NCBI RefSeq assembly: GCF_900107505.1
Contig: NZ_FNQH01000002.1
Span: 186,001 to 250,000, forward strand
DNA: 64,000 nucleotides
Source of the DNA: Trichococcus collinsii
GTDB taxonomy: Bacteria; Bacillota; Bacilli; Lactobacillales; Aerococcaceae
Reading direction: 5' to 3'
The translations under genes and the position numbers were made by a program. This document shows positions 24,020 to 33,913 of this stretch, one piece after another; the stretch's first letter is position 1, and every line of letters starts with the position of its first letter. The notes below the pieces were generated by a model. The model made no database searches. It saw nothing but the letters and a program-made list of their open reading frames with translations, and was not told where the DNA came from.

Positions 24020-26173
24020 ATGTTAAGCAAGAAACTGCGACTAAAGTTGCCGATGCTCTTCATGGCTTTGGGCTTTTTTATTTTTGGGTCAGCCCAGCAC
24101 GAAGTAGTTGAGGCAGCAGAAACACAAAAGTTTGTCATCGCGACAGACACCACTTTTGCACCATTTGAATTCCAGGATGCGAACGGCGAATTTGTCGGCA
24201 TTGATATGGAACTCATCCAGGCAATTGCGGAGGACCAAGGATTTGAAGTGGAGATTCGTCCTTTAGGATTCAATGCCGCGCTACAGGCCTTGGAAGCTAA
24301 ACAAGTCGACGGCGTCATCGCCGGCATGAGCATCACGGACGAACGGAAACAAACGTTTGACTTTTCGGAACCGTATTTTGAAAGTGGCGTGGTCATGGCA
24401 GTTGCCGATGACAGCGACATCTCAAGCTACGAAGATCTTGAAGGCCAAAATGTGGCCGTCAAAACAGGAACAGAAGGCGCAACATTTGCCGAATCCATCA
24501 AGGATGAATATGGCTTCACTACAACTGTTTTTGAAGATTCCGCTAATATGTATCAAGATGTCCTGTCCGGCAATTCTGTAGCGGCATTCGAAGACTATCC
24601 GGTAATGGCCTACGCCATCGAGGACCAAGGCTTGGCATTGAAACTGGCTACCGACAAAGAAGCCGGCGGTTCATACGGTTTTGCAGTAGCAAAAGATACA
24701 AACCCTGAATTGCTGGCAATGTTCAACGCAGGTTTGGCCAATCTGAAAGAGAATGGCACTTACCAAACCATCCAAGAGAAATATCTCGGTGCTTCCGTTG
24801 ATACGAGTCTGGATGTCCCGGCACAAAACGGAAAAACTTTTATCATCGCAACGGACACAACTTTCGCCCCATTCGAATTCCAGGACGCTAACGGCAACTA
24901 TGTGGGTATCGACATGGATCTGATCCGTGCAATCGCCAAAGATCAAGGTTTCGGAATCGAAATCCGTCCGCTGGGTTTCAATGCCGCCCTTCAAGCGTTG
25001 GAAGCTAAACAAGTGGATGCTGTCATCGCCGGTATGAGCATCACCGACGAGCGTAAACAGACTTTTGATTTTTCTGAACCGTATTTCGAAAGCGGTGTGG
25101 TTATGGCTGTTGCTTCCGATAGCGATATTGACAGCTATGAAGACTTGGAAGGCATGACCGTGGCCGTTAAAACCGGAACGGAAGGCGCAACATTTGCCGA
25201 GTCCATCAAGGATGAATATGGTTTCACTTTATCGACTTTCGATGATTCAGCCAATATGTATCAAGACGTTATCGCCGGCAATTCCGTTGCGGCATTTGAA
25301 GATTACCCGGTTATGGCCTATGCCATCGAAGGTCAAGGCATCGCATTAAAACTGGCTACCGAAAAAGAAGCCGGTGGTTCTTACGGAATCGCAGTCGCAA
25401 AAGACACGAACCCGGAACTGTTGAATATGATCAACACAGGATTGGCAAACTTACAGTCCAACGGTACTTATGAAGAAATCGTCAACGATTATCTTGGTTC
25501 TGATACCAAGGCAAGCAACACTTCCTTCTTCGGACTGATCCAAGAAAACTGGAAGACTTTATTGCAAGGTTTGGGAAGAACAATCCTGATTACCTTTGCA
25601 TCCATTATGATTGCATTGGCACTGGGCATCTTCATTGGCTTGTTCAGCGTATCCCCTAACAAAGCATTAAACTGGATCGCAACTATCTATGTTGATATCA
25701 TGCGCGGTGTGCCATTGATTGTCTTGGCATTCTTCGTATACTTCTCGATTCCGCAATTGATGGGTATCCGGATGAGCTCGACGGTTGCGGGGATCATCAC
25801 CTTGAGCTTGAATGCGGCAGCCTATCTGGCTGAAATCTTCCGCGGTGGTATCAAAGCGGTTGATGTCGGACAGATGGAAGCAGGACGCAGCTTAGGTCTG
25901 ACTTATCAAACGACAATGAACAAAATCATTTTGCCGCAAGCAATCCGCATCATGATTCCTTCATTCATCAACCAATTCGTCATTACTTTGAAGGACACAT
26001 CCATTTTGTCCATCATCGGCCTAGTCGAGTTGACACAGACCGGTAAAATCATCATCGCCAGAACCTATGCTTCCGGTAATATGTGGTTAATCATAGGATT
26101 GATGTACATCATCGTCATCACAATCCTTACGAAGATTTCCAAAAAACTTGAAGGGAGATTAAAGAATGGCTAA
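24020..26173 (+). CDS. glnP: Glutamine/amino acid ABC transporter: two substrate domains fused to permease
   Basis: A 717-residue fusion: signal segment (about 1-33), substrate domain 1 (about 36-262, starting [15 protein letters not shown]), substrate domain 2 (about 272-495, starting [15 protein letters not shown]), then a permease (about 503-717) with an EAA loop ([26 protein letters not shown]). The architecture is that of lactococcal GlnP, importing glutamine, glutamate or asparagine. The two substrate domains are highly similar to each other, a recent-looking duplication or conversion. AAGGAGGAAAAAAT precedes the ATG; overlaps glnQ by 8 bp. Confidence 0.95.
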   Translation: MLSKKLRLKLPMLFMALGFFIFGSAQHEVVEAAETQKFVIATDTTFAPFEFQDANGEFVGIDMELIQAIAEDQGFEVEIRPLGFNAALQALEAKQVDGVIAGMSITDERKQTFDFSEPYFESGVVMAVADDSDISSYEDLEGQNVAVKTGTEGATFAESIKDEYGFTTTVFEDSANMYQDVLSGNSVAAFEDYPVMAYAIEDQGLALKLATDKEAGGSYGFAVAKDTNPELLAMFNAGLANLKENGTYQTIQEKYLGASVDTSLDVPAQNGKTFIIATDTTFAPFEFQDANGNYVGIDMDLIRAIAKDQGFGIEIRPLGFNAALQALEAKQVDAVIAGMSITDERKQTFDFSEPYFESGVVMAVASDSDIDSYEDLEGMTVAVKTGTEGATFAESIKDEYGFTLSTFDDSANMYQDVIAGNSVAAFEDYPVMAYAIEGQGIALKLATEKEAGGSYGIAVAKDTNPELLNMINTGLANLQSNGTYEEIVNDYLGSDTKASNTSFFGLIQENWKTLLQGLGRTILITFASIMIALALGIFIGLFSVSPNKALNWIATIYVDIMRGVPLIVLAFFVYFSIPQLMGIRMSSTVAGIITLSLNAAAYLAEIFRGGIKAVDVGQMEAGRSLGLTYQTTMNKIILPQAIRIMIPSFINQFVITLKDTSILSIIGLVELTQTGKIIIARTYASGNMWLIIGLMYIIVITILTKISKKLEGRLKNG

Positions 26174-26900
26174 CGCAAAAATAAAAGTCACGAACCTGAA
26201 GAAAAGCTTCGGAAGCAACGAGGTTTTGAAAGGAATCGACCTCGAAGTAGCTGAAGGCGAAGTGGTCTGCATCATCGGCCCTTCCGGTTCAGGAAAAAGT
26301 ACCCTTCTGCGCTGTCTGAACAAGCTGGAAGAAGTCACCGACGGCCACGTACTGATCGACGGAAAAGACATCACCGAAAAAACCACGGACATCAATAAAG
26401 TACGCGAAGAAATCGGTATGGTTTTCCAACATTTCAATCTTTTCCCGCACCTTTCGGTAATGGACAATATCACATTGGCTCCGGTTGAACTGAAACGGGA
26501 AAATAAGGAAGCCGCAAAAGTAAAAGCAGTTGAATTATTGGAAACAGTCGGCCTGTCCGAAAAAGCTGACGCTTTTCCAAGCTCGCTATCCGGCGGTCAA
26601 AAACAACGTGTCGCTATCGCGCGCGCGCTGGCAATGAACCCAGAGATCATGCTTTTCGATGAACCTACATCCGCGCTTGACCCTGAAATGGTCGGTGACG
26701 TCCTTGAAGTCATGAAAAAATTGGCAAAACAAGGAATGACCATGGTTGTGGTAACACATGAAATGGGCTTCGCCAGAGAAGTCGGACATCGCGTCATCTT
26801 CATGGATGGCGGATACATCGTCGAAGAAGGCACGCCTGCTGAAGTATTCGGCAACCCGCAACACCCGCGTACGCAAGATTTCCTGAACAAAGTTTTATAA
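26166..26900 (+). CDS. glnQ: Polar amino acid ABC transporter ATP-binding protein
   Basis: ATPase (244 aa) for GlnP: Walker [10 protein letters not shown] (about 39-47), Q-loop [12 protein letters not shown], signature [14 protein letters not shown], Walker [16 protein letters not shown]-loop [25 protein letters not shown] precedes the ATG inside glnP, so coupled translation is expected. Confidence 0.97.
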   Translation: MANAKIKVTNLKKSFGSNEVLKGIDLEVAEGEVVCIIGPSGSGKSTLLRCLNKLEEVTDGHVLIDGKDITEKTTDINKVREEIGMVFQHFNLFPHLSVMDNITLAPVELKRENKEAAKVKAVELLETVGLSEKADAFPSSLSGGQKQRVAIARALAMNPEIMLFDEPTSALDPEMVGDVLEVMKKLAKQGMTMVVVTHEMGFAREVGHRVIFMDGGYIVEEGTPAEVFGNPQHPRTQDFLNKVL

Positions 26901-26917
26901 TAGCATCATGCAACAGA

Positions 26918-26962
26918 AAAGGCGCCGCAAGCTCTCCAACAAGCTTACGGCGCCTTTTTTGT
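26918..26962 (+). terminator. Terminator of glnPQ
   Basis: AAAAGGCGCCG and CGGCGCCTTTTTT arms with inner AAGCT...AGCTT-like pairing, then a T-run. Confidence 0.85.
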
Positions 26963-26966
26963 TTTG

Positions 26967-27001
26967 AAAAAAAGGTCTGCCTCTTCGCGGAGGCAGACCT
27001 T
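26967..27001 (-). terminator. Terminator of the 3D-domain gene
   Basis: AAGGTCTGCCTC and GAGGCAGACCTT form a perfect 12-bp stem; on the minus strand a run of T follows. Confidence 0.85.
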
Positions 27002-27013
27002 CCTGTAGCTATT

Positions 27014-28183
27014 TTATTGCAGTATGGTGATCGTCACTGTTTGTCTGCCGAAAGCAAGAGCGGCATTCAGATCTTCCATATGTAAGTCAATTTTGTTTCC
27101 TACGATTGCTCCACCAGTATCCCCGGCAATTGCGATGCCATAGCCTGGCACACTGACTAAGCTTCCCAATGGAACCACGGAAGGATCTACCGCAATAACC
27201 ATCGGATTGACCGACAAGTCGATGCCAGTAGCGGTAAAGTTGGATAGGCCTGCTTCGTGTCGCGAATAGGCTGTTGCCGATACGACTAATGTCTTGCCTT
27301 GGGCAGCAGGTGTTTCCGTCACTGTTGGAGTAGTAACTGTCACGACTGGCGCGGTTTCAGCTGCGGCAACGGAACTGTCTGTGATTTGGCTTACTGTTGG
27401 TTGCGAGGATGATGCAGATTGGGCAACCGCAGCAGCTCTGCTAGCATCTGCAATTTGCTGCTCTTCCTCCGCTTTTATTGCGGCTGCAACCGCTTCGGCA
27501 TCAACTTTGGCTTGAGCCTCTTCGGCAGCCAAACGGGTAGCTTCTTCGGCATAATCCGTTTTCACCTGAGACAACACAGTTTGATTTTCAGAAAGGATGC
27601 CCTTCAAAGAAGTCAGTTCTTCAGCCAACGCAGTGGATTCTGAATTCAGGCGGCTTTCTGCATCTTTGACTGACTCGATTTCCTCAGCCAACTGCTCTTC
27701 CAGTGCCGTTAGTTTCTCCTCTTCCAAAATCGCAGATTCAATCTGTTGATTGTCAGCTGCCTGCAATTGACCGACTAGATAGGCCCTGTTGATGAAATCA
27801 GCGAAATTTTCGGAGTCCAGCAACATCAAAACCTGATTCGTCGTTGCATCCGAAATCTGCAAGGCAACTAGCCTCGTTTTCAGCTGGTCTTTACGCGACG
27901 CAATCAGTTCTTTTTGCTCTTCGATAGCCGCTTTTGTTTCGATTTGGCTTTTTTCAGTCGCAACAATCTGTGCTTTCAAGTCATCGATCCCCATCTGCTT
28001 CAGGTTGATTGATGCCAATGTTTCACCGATTGTCACTTCCACAGAAGCGATTTGAGCTTCCGTCTTTTGTTCTTCTTGGGTTAAAGTATCTAAGGTGGAA
28101 CCTTGAACTTGTGTAATGGAAAGGGTCAGGCTTGCTGCCAAGCCGGCCAACATCAGTTTCCCTATACGCTTTTTATGATTCAA
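27014..28183 (-). CDS. Secreted coiled-coil 3D-domain protein (probable peptidoglycan-active)
   Basis: 389 residues: signal peptide (about 1-29, cleavage near VQGS), long Gln/Glu/Ala-rich coiled coil (about 30-240), low-complexity Ala/Ser/Thr linker (about 240-295) and a C-terminal 3D domain (about 300-389) with SATAYSRHEAG, VIAVDPSVVPLGS and the three Asp residues around AGDTGGAIVGNKIDLHM. 3D domains occur in YocH and RpfB, which act on cell wall glycans. The start is TTG at 28183 after AGAGAGGCG. A WalR-like box upstream supports a wall-remodelling role. Confidence 0.87.
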   Translation of the reverse strand: MNHKKRIGKLMLAGLAASLTLSITQVQGSTLDTLTQEEQKTEAQIASVEVTIGETLASINLKQMGIDDLKAQIVATEKSQIETKAAIEEQKELIASRKDQLKTRLVALQISDATTNQVLMLLDSENFADFINRAYLVGQLQAADNQQIESAILEEEKLTALEEQLAEEIESVKDAESRLNSESTALAEELTSLKGILSENQTVLSQVKTDYAEEATRLAAEEAQAKVDAEAVAAAIKAEEEQQIADASRAAAVAQSASSSQPTVSQITDSSVAAAETAPVVTVTTPTVTETPAAQGKTLVVSATAYSRHEAGLSNFTATGIDLSVNPMVIAVDPSVVPLGSLVSVPGYGIAIAGDTGGAIVGNKIDLHMEDLNAALAFGRQTVTITILQ

Positions 28184-28223
28184 AATCTCACGCCTCTCTT
28201 TTCTCGTTGGAAAATGCTCCTTT

Positions 28224-28229
28224 ATTATA
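28224..28229 (-). promoter_or_regulatory. Possible -10 of the 3D-domain gene
   Basis: TATAAT on the minus strand with a poor -35; an alternative TATAAG lies near 28305, right beside the WalR-like box. Confidence 0.4.
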
Positions 28230-28322
28230 TCGAATTTCCCTTGACGAAGGGTTGCATTCCTTTTACTGTTTCATTTCAAATGATTCATTCAACATACATT
28301 TCGTCTTATAACGAGCAGCTTC

Positions 28323-28359
28323 GTAACCTTTCCGTAACATACGATTCCTTTCCGTAACA
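28323..28359 (-). promoter_or_regulatory. WalR-like direct repeats
   Basis: On the minus strand TGTTAC-N5-GGTTAC (28339-28323) matches the WalR consensus TGTWAH-N5-TGTWAH with one deviation, and a further TGTTAC lies at 28359-28354. The 14-base block ATGTTACGGAAAGG occurs twice, 20 bp apart. The direction favours the 3D-domain gene; ppx on the other side is the alternative target. Confidence 0.6.
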
Positions 28360-28481
28360 TCATTCTGCCTTTCTTGCCTAAATCAGCAACTGAAAAGATA
28401 ATTTTATGACAAACTTGCCGAATTCCAGTAAAATGGGAAGTGAGGAATCTTGGAAGACCCGGGATTCAGAAGGAGACGCTC

Positions 28482-30020
28482 ATGTTATTAGAGAGAATAG
28501 GTTTAATCGATATCGGATCCAATACCATCCGGTTGGTCATCTTTGAAGTCGATGAACACTTCACGATGTTTCAAGTCCAGAATATCAAGACCCCGGCACG
28601 CCTGTTTCAATATTTGGACAAAAAGAAAAAGATGTCCCAAGCAGGGATCGATGTCCTTATCAAAGTCCTGAAAAGTTTCAAATCCGTTGCTGATCAGTAC
28701 CAAGTCAACACGCTGATGCCCGTTGCGACAGCCGCCATCCGCCAGTCCACCAACCGCGATGACATCATCGCGCAAGTACGCAAGAAGACCGGCATCGAAA
28801 TGCTGTTGTTGCCGGAAGAAAAAGAAGCCTTTTATGGGAATTATGCCGTTCTGCATACGACCCAATTCCCTAGCGGCATCACAATCGACATCGGTGGTGG
28901 CAGCACGGAAATCACCTACTATGAAAATAAAGAGCTCCTGCAATACCACAGCTTCCCTTTCGGGGTCGTGACCTTGAAACAGATGTTCTTCGAAGGCAAA
29001 AATCACAATGACCCGAAAGCGATAAAGAAGATGCAGGAATTTGTGAAGGAACAGTTCAAATCGATTAAATGGCTCAGCAAAAAACAAGTGCCGATCGTAG
29101 CTATGGGCGGCTCTGCCCGAAGCATCGCGAATGTCCACCAACGCCAAGTCAATTATCGCTTAGCGGGCGTACACGGATACCGTATGTACCGGAATGATCT
29201 CCAACAGACAGTGGATTTATTCCAGTCATTGAGTATTCCGCAGCTGCAGAATCTGGATGGGCTAAGCCGAGACCGTACCGATCTGATCATTCCCGCGAAC
29301 GTGGTATTCAATACCCTCTTCGATGAAGTGAAGGCCCCAGTGTTCCTGTTCAGTAATAAAGGTTTGCGTGAAGGCATCGTGATGGAATTTCTCAATAACA
29401 AGTACGAAAACAAAGCCTTCAGCGTTTTCAATATTGCGGCTCAAACAGTCAGCAGACTGGCCGCTAGCTACCACACCTTAGCGCATGTCGCGCAACAACG
29501 GGTTAAATTGGTCGATATGCTGTACGATGAATTGTGCCGACTGGGTATTTTTGACAAGAATCCTGACATGGAAAAACTATTACATTTCGGAAGCTACCTT
29601 TATTATCTTGGGCAATTCGTCGAGACCGGCGCCAGTTCGCAGCATACTTTCTACATCATCTCCAACAGCGACTTGGATGGCATCAGCCACAAGGAACGAG
29701 TAAGCATCGCTTTATTGGCCAGTTTCAAAAACCGGTCACTTGTCAACCAGTACCTGCTGGGCTTTACGGATTGGTACACCGTGACCCAGATTGATCAGCT
29801 GCAATCATTCGGCGGTATCATCAAATTTGCTGACGCCATTAATGACTCCCATATGGAAGTCATTAAGGACATAAAAATCAATAAGACAAAGAACGGGCAC
29901 GATCTGGTGCTTTATTATAAAGGTGATATCCTTGCCGAAGAGTATCGCGCCGAGCGTCAACGCAAACATATCGAGCGTCTGCTCAGCGGTAAACTTAACA
30001 TTGTATTTACAAAAATTTAA
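28482..30020 (+). CDS. ppx: Exopolyphosphatase (Ppx/GppA family)
   Basis: Ppx (512 aa) releases phosphate from polyphosphate ends; relatives hydrolyse pppGpp. ASKHA motifs: IGLIDIGSNTIRLVIFE at the N-terminus, PVATAAIRQSTNR, IDIGGGSTEITYYEN (about 130) and VAMGGSARSIANV. The C-terminal half is HD-like (YHTLAHVAQQ, SDLDGISHKERVSIALL). Start at ATG 28482 after AAGGAGACGCTC. It leads a ppx-ppk unit, 54 bp before ppk, opposite enzymes of polyphosphate turnover. Confidence 0.93.
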   Translation: MLLERIGLIDIGSNTIRLVIFEVDEHFTMFQVQNIKTPARLFQYLDKKKKMSQAGIDVLIKVLKSFKSVADQYQVNTLMPVATAAIRQSTNRDDIIAQVRKKTGIEMLLLPEEKEAFYGNYAVLHTTQFPSGITIDIGGGSTEITYYENKELLQYHSFPFGVVTLKQMFFEGKNHNDPKAIKKMQEFVKEQFKSIKWLSKKQVPIVAMGGSARSIANVHQRQVNYRLAGVHGYRMYRNDLQQTVDLFQSLSIPQLQNLDGLSRDRTDLIIPANVVFNTLFDEVKAPVFLFSNKGLREGIVMEFLNNKYENKAFSVFNIAAQTVSRLAASYHTLAHVAQQRVKLVDMLYDELCRLGIFDKNPDMEKLLHFGSYLYYLGQFVETGASSQHTFYIISNSDLDGISHKERVSIALLASFKNRSLVNQYLLGFTDWYTVTQIDQLQSFGGIIKFADAINDSHMEVIKDIKINKTKNGHDLVLYYKGDILAEEYRAERQRKHIERLLSGKLNIVFTKI

Positions 30021-30074
30021 CAAAATTATGTTATAAATAAAGCTCACAAATCGAACGAACGGATGTGTAATATA

Positions 30075-32249
30075 ATGGAATCAGATAGTAAACCCAATCT
30101 CGCTAATGCAGATTATTATTTCAATCGAGAGTTGAGTTGGCTGGACTTCAACAAACGTGTCATTGAGGAAGCGAAAGATCCTCAGAACCCTTTGCTTGAA
30201 CAGCTGAACTTTTTATCCATAGCAAGTTCCAATCTTGATGAATTCTACATGGTTCGGGTTGCCGGATTACAGGATCAGTTCAAACTTGGCTATCATATGA
30301 CAGACCGCAAAACCGATATGAGCCCCCTTGAACAGTTGTCTGCCATCTCTGATAAAAACAATGGAAATATTTCCTTACAATATGAGTACTATTATGAACT
30401 TTTGAATAAATTGGCTGAAAAGCATTTCCGCATCAAAAAAATCAGCGATCTTTCCGAAAGTGAATTCGCGGTCATAGAAGAAACCTTCCATGAGCAAATT
30501 TTCCCTGCTTTGACACCACTTGGGATCGATGCATACCGCCCCTTCCCTAACTTGAACAACAAATTGGTCCACATTTTCGTCAATTTGGAAAAGGAGGATA
30601 CGACCCGGGTCGCAATCGTTCCTATTCCCGCTCCGCTGCAACGATTCATCTTGTTGGATGAAAACAAAAACGACATCGGCATCGTACTTTTGGAAGACGT
30701 CGTGCGCCACTTCATTCATACCTTATTCAAAGGCTTCACTGTCACAAACAGTTTCAGCTGCCGAATCACCCGCAATGCGGATTTGGAATTGCATGAAGAT
30801 GGTGCGGATGATTTGCTTTTGGTCATCCAGGATTACCTGAAGAAGCGCAAAAATGGAATGGCCGTCCGGCTTGAAATCGACACCCGCGATACAATCGACT
30901 CGCTTCAAGCTGATGTGCGTTTTCTGCAGACGGAACTGGATCTTGAGGACCGCGATGTATATATGATCGAAGGGCCGCTGGATCTTACTTTCCTCAGTAA
31001 ATTGACCCGTCATCTTGCGATTGCTTCGCCAGATGATGTTTATCCTAGCTTCTCACCGGTCACACCAAGTGATCTGTCCGGAAAAGACATCTTTGATGTG
31101 GTCGAAAAACAGGACGTCTTCCTGCACCACCCTTATGATTCATTCGATCCGGTCGTAGATTTCATAAAGAGTGCCGCTGAAGATGAAGATACGATTGCCA
31201 TCAAGCAGACCCTTTACCGCGTCAGCAAAGATTCACCGATCATTGAAGGCCTCAAGACTGCAGCTGAATCCGGCAAACAAGTCACCGTGCTTGTCGAGCT
31301 GAAAGCCCGTTTCGATGAAGAAAACAACGTGCAATGGGCCAAAGAATTGGAAGAAGCCGGGGCTCATGTCCTTTACGGGATGACCCATTTGAAGACCCAT
31401 AGCAAGATCACGATGGTCGTAAAGAAACATCATGAGCGGATCGTCCGCTATGTCCATCTGGCAACCGGAAATTATAATGATAAAACCGCCAGACTTTATA
31501 CTGATATGGCCATCTTCACCGCAAATAAGGAAATCGGCGAGGATGCCACAAACTTCTTCAATTACTTGAGTGGCTATTCAGATCAACCGGAGTACAATCA
31601 CCTGCACGTGTCGCCTTTCGAAATCCGTGATTCCTTCATTGAATACATCGACGACGAAATCGCCTCCCATGAACAATTTGGAAATGGGCATATCATCGCG
31701 AAAATGAATTCCTTGACTGACAAACGCGTCATCATGAAACTGTACGAAGCCAGCCAAGCAGGCATCAGGGTGGATCTGATTATCCGCGGCATCTGCTGCC
31801 TGAAGCCCCAAGTTCCCGGCGTCAGTGAGAACATCCATGTCCGCAGTATTGTTGGCCGCTTCTTGGAACATAGCCGAATCTACTATTTCCATCATAATGG
31901 GGATGAAAATCTTTTCCTTTCTTCCGCTGACATGATGACCCGTAATATGATCAAACGCGTCGAAATAGAGTTTCCGATCCTGGACAAAGCCATCAAGAAG
32001 GAGATCCTGTCTTTGATGGATGTCTACCTTGCAGACAACACGAAAGCTCGCGAACTGCACCCTGACGGGACCTACCGACATGTCCGTAATGATAAACCAG
32101 CCGTGGATGCGCAAAAGTATTTCATGGAACTGGCGAATAAGGAAAAAGAAATACCAACGCTTTCCGAAAAAGATTCCTGGTTAAAAAAATCCAACGAAGA
32201 TTCAAGAAATGACGGCAAAAAAAGAAGGTCCAGAGCTACGCGCTCCTGA
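30075..32249 (+). CDS. ppk: Polyphosphate kinase 1
   Basis: PPK1 (724 aa) makes polyphosphate from ATP. N-terminal FNRELSWLDFNKRVIEEA is diagnostic; the two active-site histidines lie in THLKTHSKITMVV (about 441) and EHSRIYYFHH (about 598), with RFDEENNVQWAKELEEAG between domains. Two in-frame ATGs compete, 30063 and 30075; GGATGTG before the second makes it slightly better. The 3' end overlaps a bidirectional terminator. Confidence 0.95.
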   Translation: MESDSKPNLANADYYFNRELSWLDFNKRVIEEAKDPQNPLLEQLNFLSIASSNLDEFYMVRVAGLQDQFKLGYHMTDRKTDMSPLEQLSAISDKNNGNISLQYEYYYELLNKLAEKHFRIKKISDLSESEFAVIEETFHEQIFPALTPLGIDAYRPFPNLNNKLVHIFVNLEKEDTTRVAIVPIPAPLQRFILLDENKNDIGIVLLEDVVRHFIHTLFKGFTVTNSFSCRITRNADLELHEDGADDLLLVIQDYLKKRKNGMAVRLEIDTRDTIDSLQADVRFLQTELDLEDRDVYMIEGPLDLTFLSKLTRHLAIASPDDVYPSFSPVTPSDLSGKDIFDVVEKQDVFLHHPYDSFDPVVDFIKSAAEDEDTIAIKQTLYRVSKDSPIIEGLKTAAESGKQVTVLVELKARFDEENNVQWAKELEEAGAHVLYGMTHLKTHSKITMVVKKHHERIVRYVHLATGNYNDKTARLYTDMAIFTANKEIGEDATNFFNYLSGYSDQPEYNHLHVSPFEIRDSFIEYIDDEIASHEQFGNGHIIAKMNSLTDKRVIMKLYEASQAGIRVDLIIRGICCLKPQVPGVSENIHVRSIVGRFLEHSRIYYFHHNGDENLFLSSADMMTRNMIKRVEIEFPILDKAIKKEILSLMDVYLADNTKARELHPDGTYRHVRNDKPAVDAQKYFMELANKEKEIPTLSEKDSWLKKSNEDSRNDGKKRRSRATRS

Positions 32250-32258
32250 CCTTCTTTT
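32217..32258. terminator. Bidirectional terminator between ppk and brnQ
   Basis: AAAAAGAAGGTC and GACCTTCTTTTT arms around GAG...CTC; overlaps the last ppk codons. Confidence 0.85.
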
Positions 32259-32268
32259 TCTGCCGTCA

Positions 32269-33615
32269 TTAGGCTAATTTATTGTTTTTCGAAATTGCCA
32301 ATCCAATCGCAAAACCGATTACGGATGGGATCAGCCACCCCATTCCGATATCGGATAAAGGGATAGCTGAATCGGTCCAAGCGATGACACCGTTCATGCC
32401 GACTGCGTCCTTGATTCCTTGCGGCAAAGCTTTCAGGAAATCAATGATCGCAAACGGCAAGGTGAACAGGGTCGTCATCTGGTAGACAATCGTCCGGTCG
32501 TTGAACAAGCTGCTCATGATCGACAGCAAAATCAAAGTGATTGCGAGTGGATAAAGGAACATCAACACCGGAATCGAGAACGCGATGATCTGACTTAAGC
32601 CCAGATTTGCCAACCCAAAGGAAATAGCGGTGAAAAGATATACGTATTTTTTATAGTTCAGTGAGTTGGGAAACATAAGCACAAACGTTTCGCTGATGGC
32701 CGTGATCAACCCGATTGCTGTTTTTAGGCAGGCAACAGTGATGATGACCGCAAACAGAACAGCGCCGAAGATGCCGAAGTACTCGTTTGAGATTTGCGCC
32801 AAGGCAATACCGCCGTTGTCGCTTATTTCAAAAACACCACGGCTTGTTGCACCCAAGTAAACCAGCGAGCCGTAAATGACAGCCATCAACAACATGCTGA
32901 TCGTTCCGGCTTTTATCGTATCTCTTGCGATGGTAGTCGTTTTTGTGACGCCCAGGCCTTGGATCGTCGTTACCACGATGATGCCGAAAGCCAAGGAAGC
33001 CAGAGCATCCATCGTGTTGTACCCTTCCAAAAAGCCTTTGAAGAATGCGCCTGTCTGATAGCTCGCATCCACGGATATTTCACTCGCTATACCCATCGGC
33101 GCGAAAAAGCCGAAGAAGATCAAAATCGAAAGAAAAACCAAGAAGATCGGGTTCAGAACCTTACCTACCCATTTTAAAATTTCTGATGGCTTCAGTGAGA
33201 ACCACAGCACAGCCGCGAAGAAAAGCAACGAGAACAGGAACAGCGCCATTTTTGTCATCGAAGGATCCAGATAAGGCGCAAAGGCTGCCTCGAACGAGAC
33301 GGTCGCTGTACGCGGCGTCGCAAAAAATGGACCGATCGTCAAATAGAGTGCGGCGGTGAAGAACACGCCGTATTTCGGATGGATTTTACTCGCCATTTCC
33401 AGCAGGCTTTCTTTACCTGACAGCCCCATCGCCACGATACCCAGAAACGGTAGCCCGACTGCCGTCACGATAAACCCCAATATCGCCGGAATCAAGTTTT
33501 GGCCAGCCAATTGCCCCATATGGACCGGGAAAATCAGGTTGCCGGCACCGAAAAATAAGCCGAAGAGCATGGAGCCTATATATATGTATTCTTTATTCGA
33601 TAATTTCTTATCCAT
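32269..33615 (-). CDS. brnQ: Branched-chain amino acid transport system II carrier protein
   Basis: LIVCS-family cation symporter for Leu/Ile/Val, 448 residues, about 12 helices. The N-terminus YIGSMLFGLFFGAGNLIFPVHMGQLAG is the family signature, and GFIVTAVGLPFLGIVAMG follows. Monocistronic. Functionally it complements the leucine synthesis genes at 52-57 kb. The upstream gap (33616-33913) carries a weak cre-like motif. Confidence 0.95.
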   Translation of the reverse strand: MDKKLSNKEYIYIGSMLFGLFFGAGNLIFPVHMGQLAGQNLIPAILGFIVTAVGLPFLGIVAMGLSGKESLLEMASKIHPKYGVFFTAALYLTIGPFFATPRTATVSFEAAFAPYLDPSMTKMALFLFSLLFFAAVLWFSLKPSEILKWVGKVLNPIFLVFLSILIFFGFFAPMGIASEISVDASYQTGAFFKGFLEGYNTMDALASLAFGIIVVTTIQGLGVTKTTTIARDTIKAGTISMLLMAVIYGSLVYLGATSRGVFEISDNGGIALAQISNEYFGIFGAVLFAVIITVACLKTAIGLITAISETFVLMFPNSLNYKKYVYLFTAISFGLANLGLSQIIAFSIPVLMFLYPLAITLILLSIMSSLFNDRTIVYQMTTLFTLPFAIIDFLKALPQGIKDAVGMNGVIAWTDSAIPLSDIGMGWLIPSVIGFAIGLAISKNNKLA

Positions 33616-33913
33616 TAAGTCTCAGCCAACTTTCTGTTTCAATTTTTTTCATTCTATCACGGCATTTCCCCTGTTACTAGAATTGATAGCGCTAACCAAA
33701 AAAACTTACCAATTTCTCATTTTACCATATATCCCCCAAGCATTGGTTGTCATCCGCAAAATAACGGCAATATTGCAACAAACGAGCACAAACGATTGCC
33801 ACAAAAGAAACAATCTTACTCGTTTTTTGTAAACAGTATGTAAAATCCTTTTATTTTTTCAGGAATATGCTAGAATTAATTGACTATAAACAAGAATTGA
33901 GGAATGTAAAAAA

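Noticed and set aside
33684-33697. cre-like motif TGATAGCGCTAACC upstream of brnQ
   Set aside because: Two mismatches at conserved cre positions and no clear promoter overlap; too weak to call next to the perfect site at 5879-5892.
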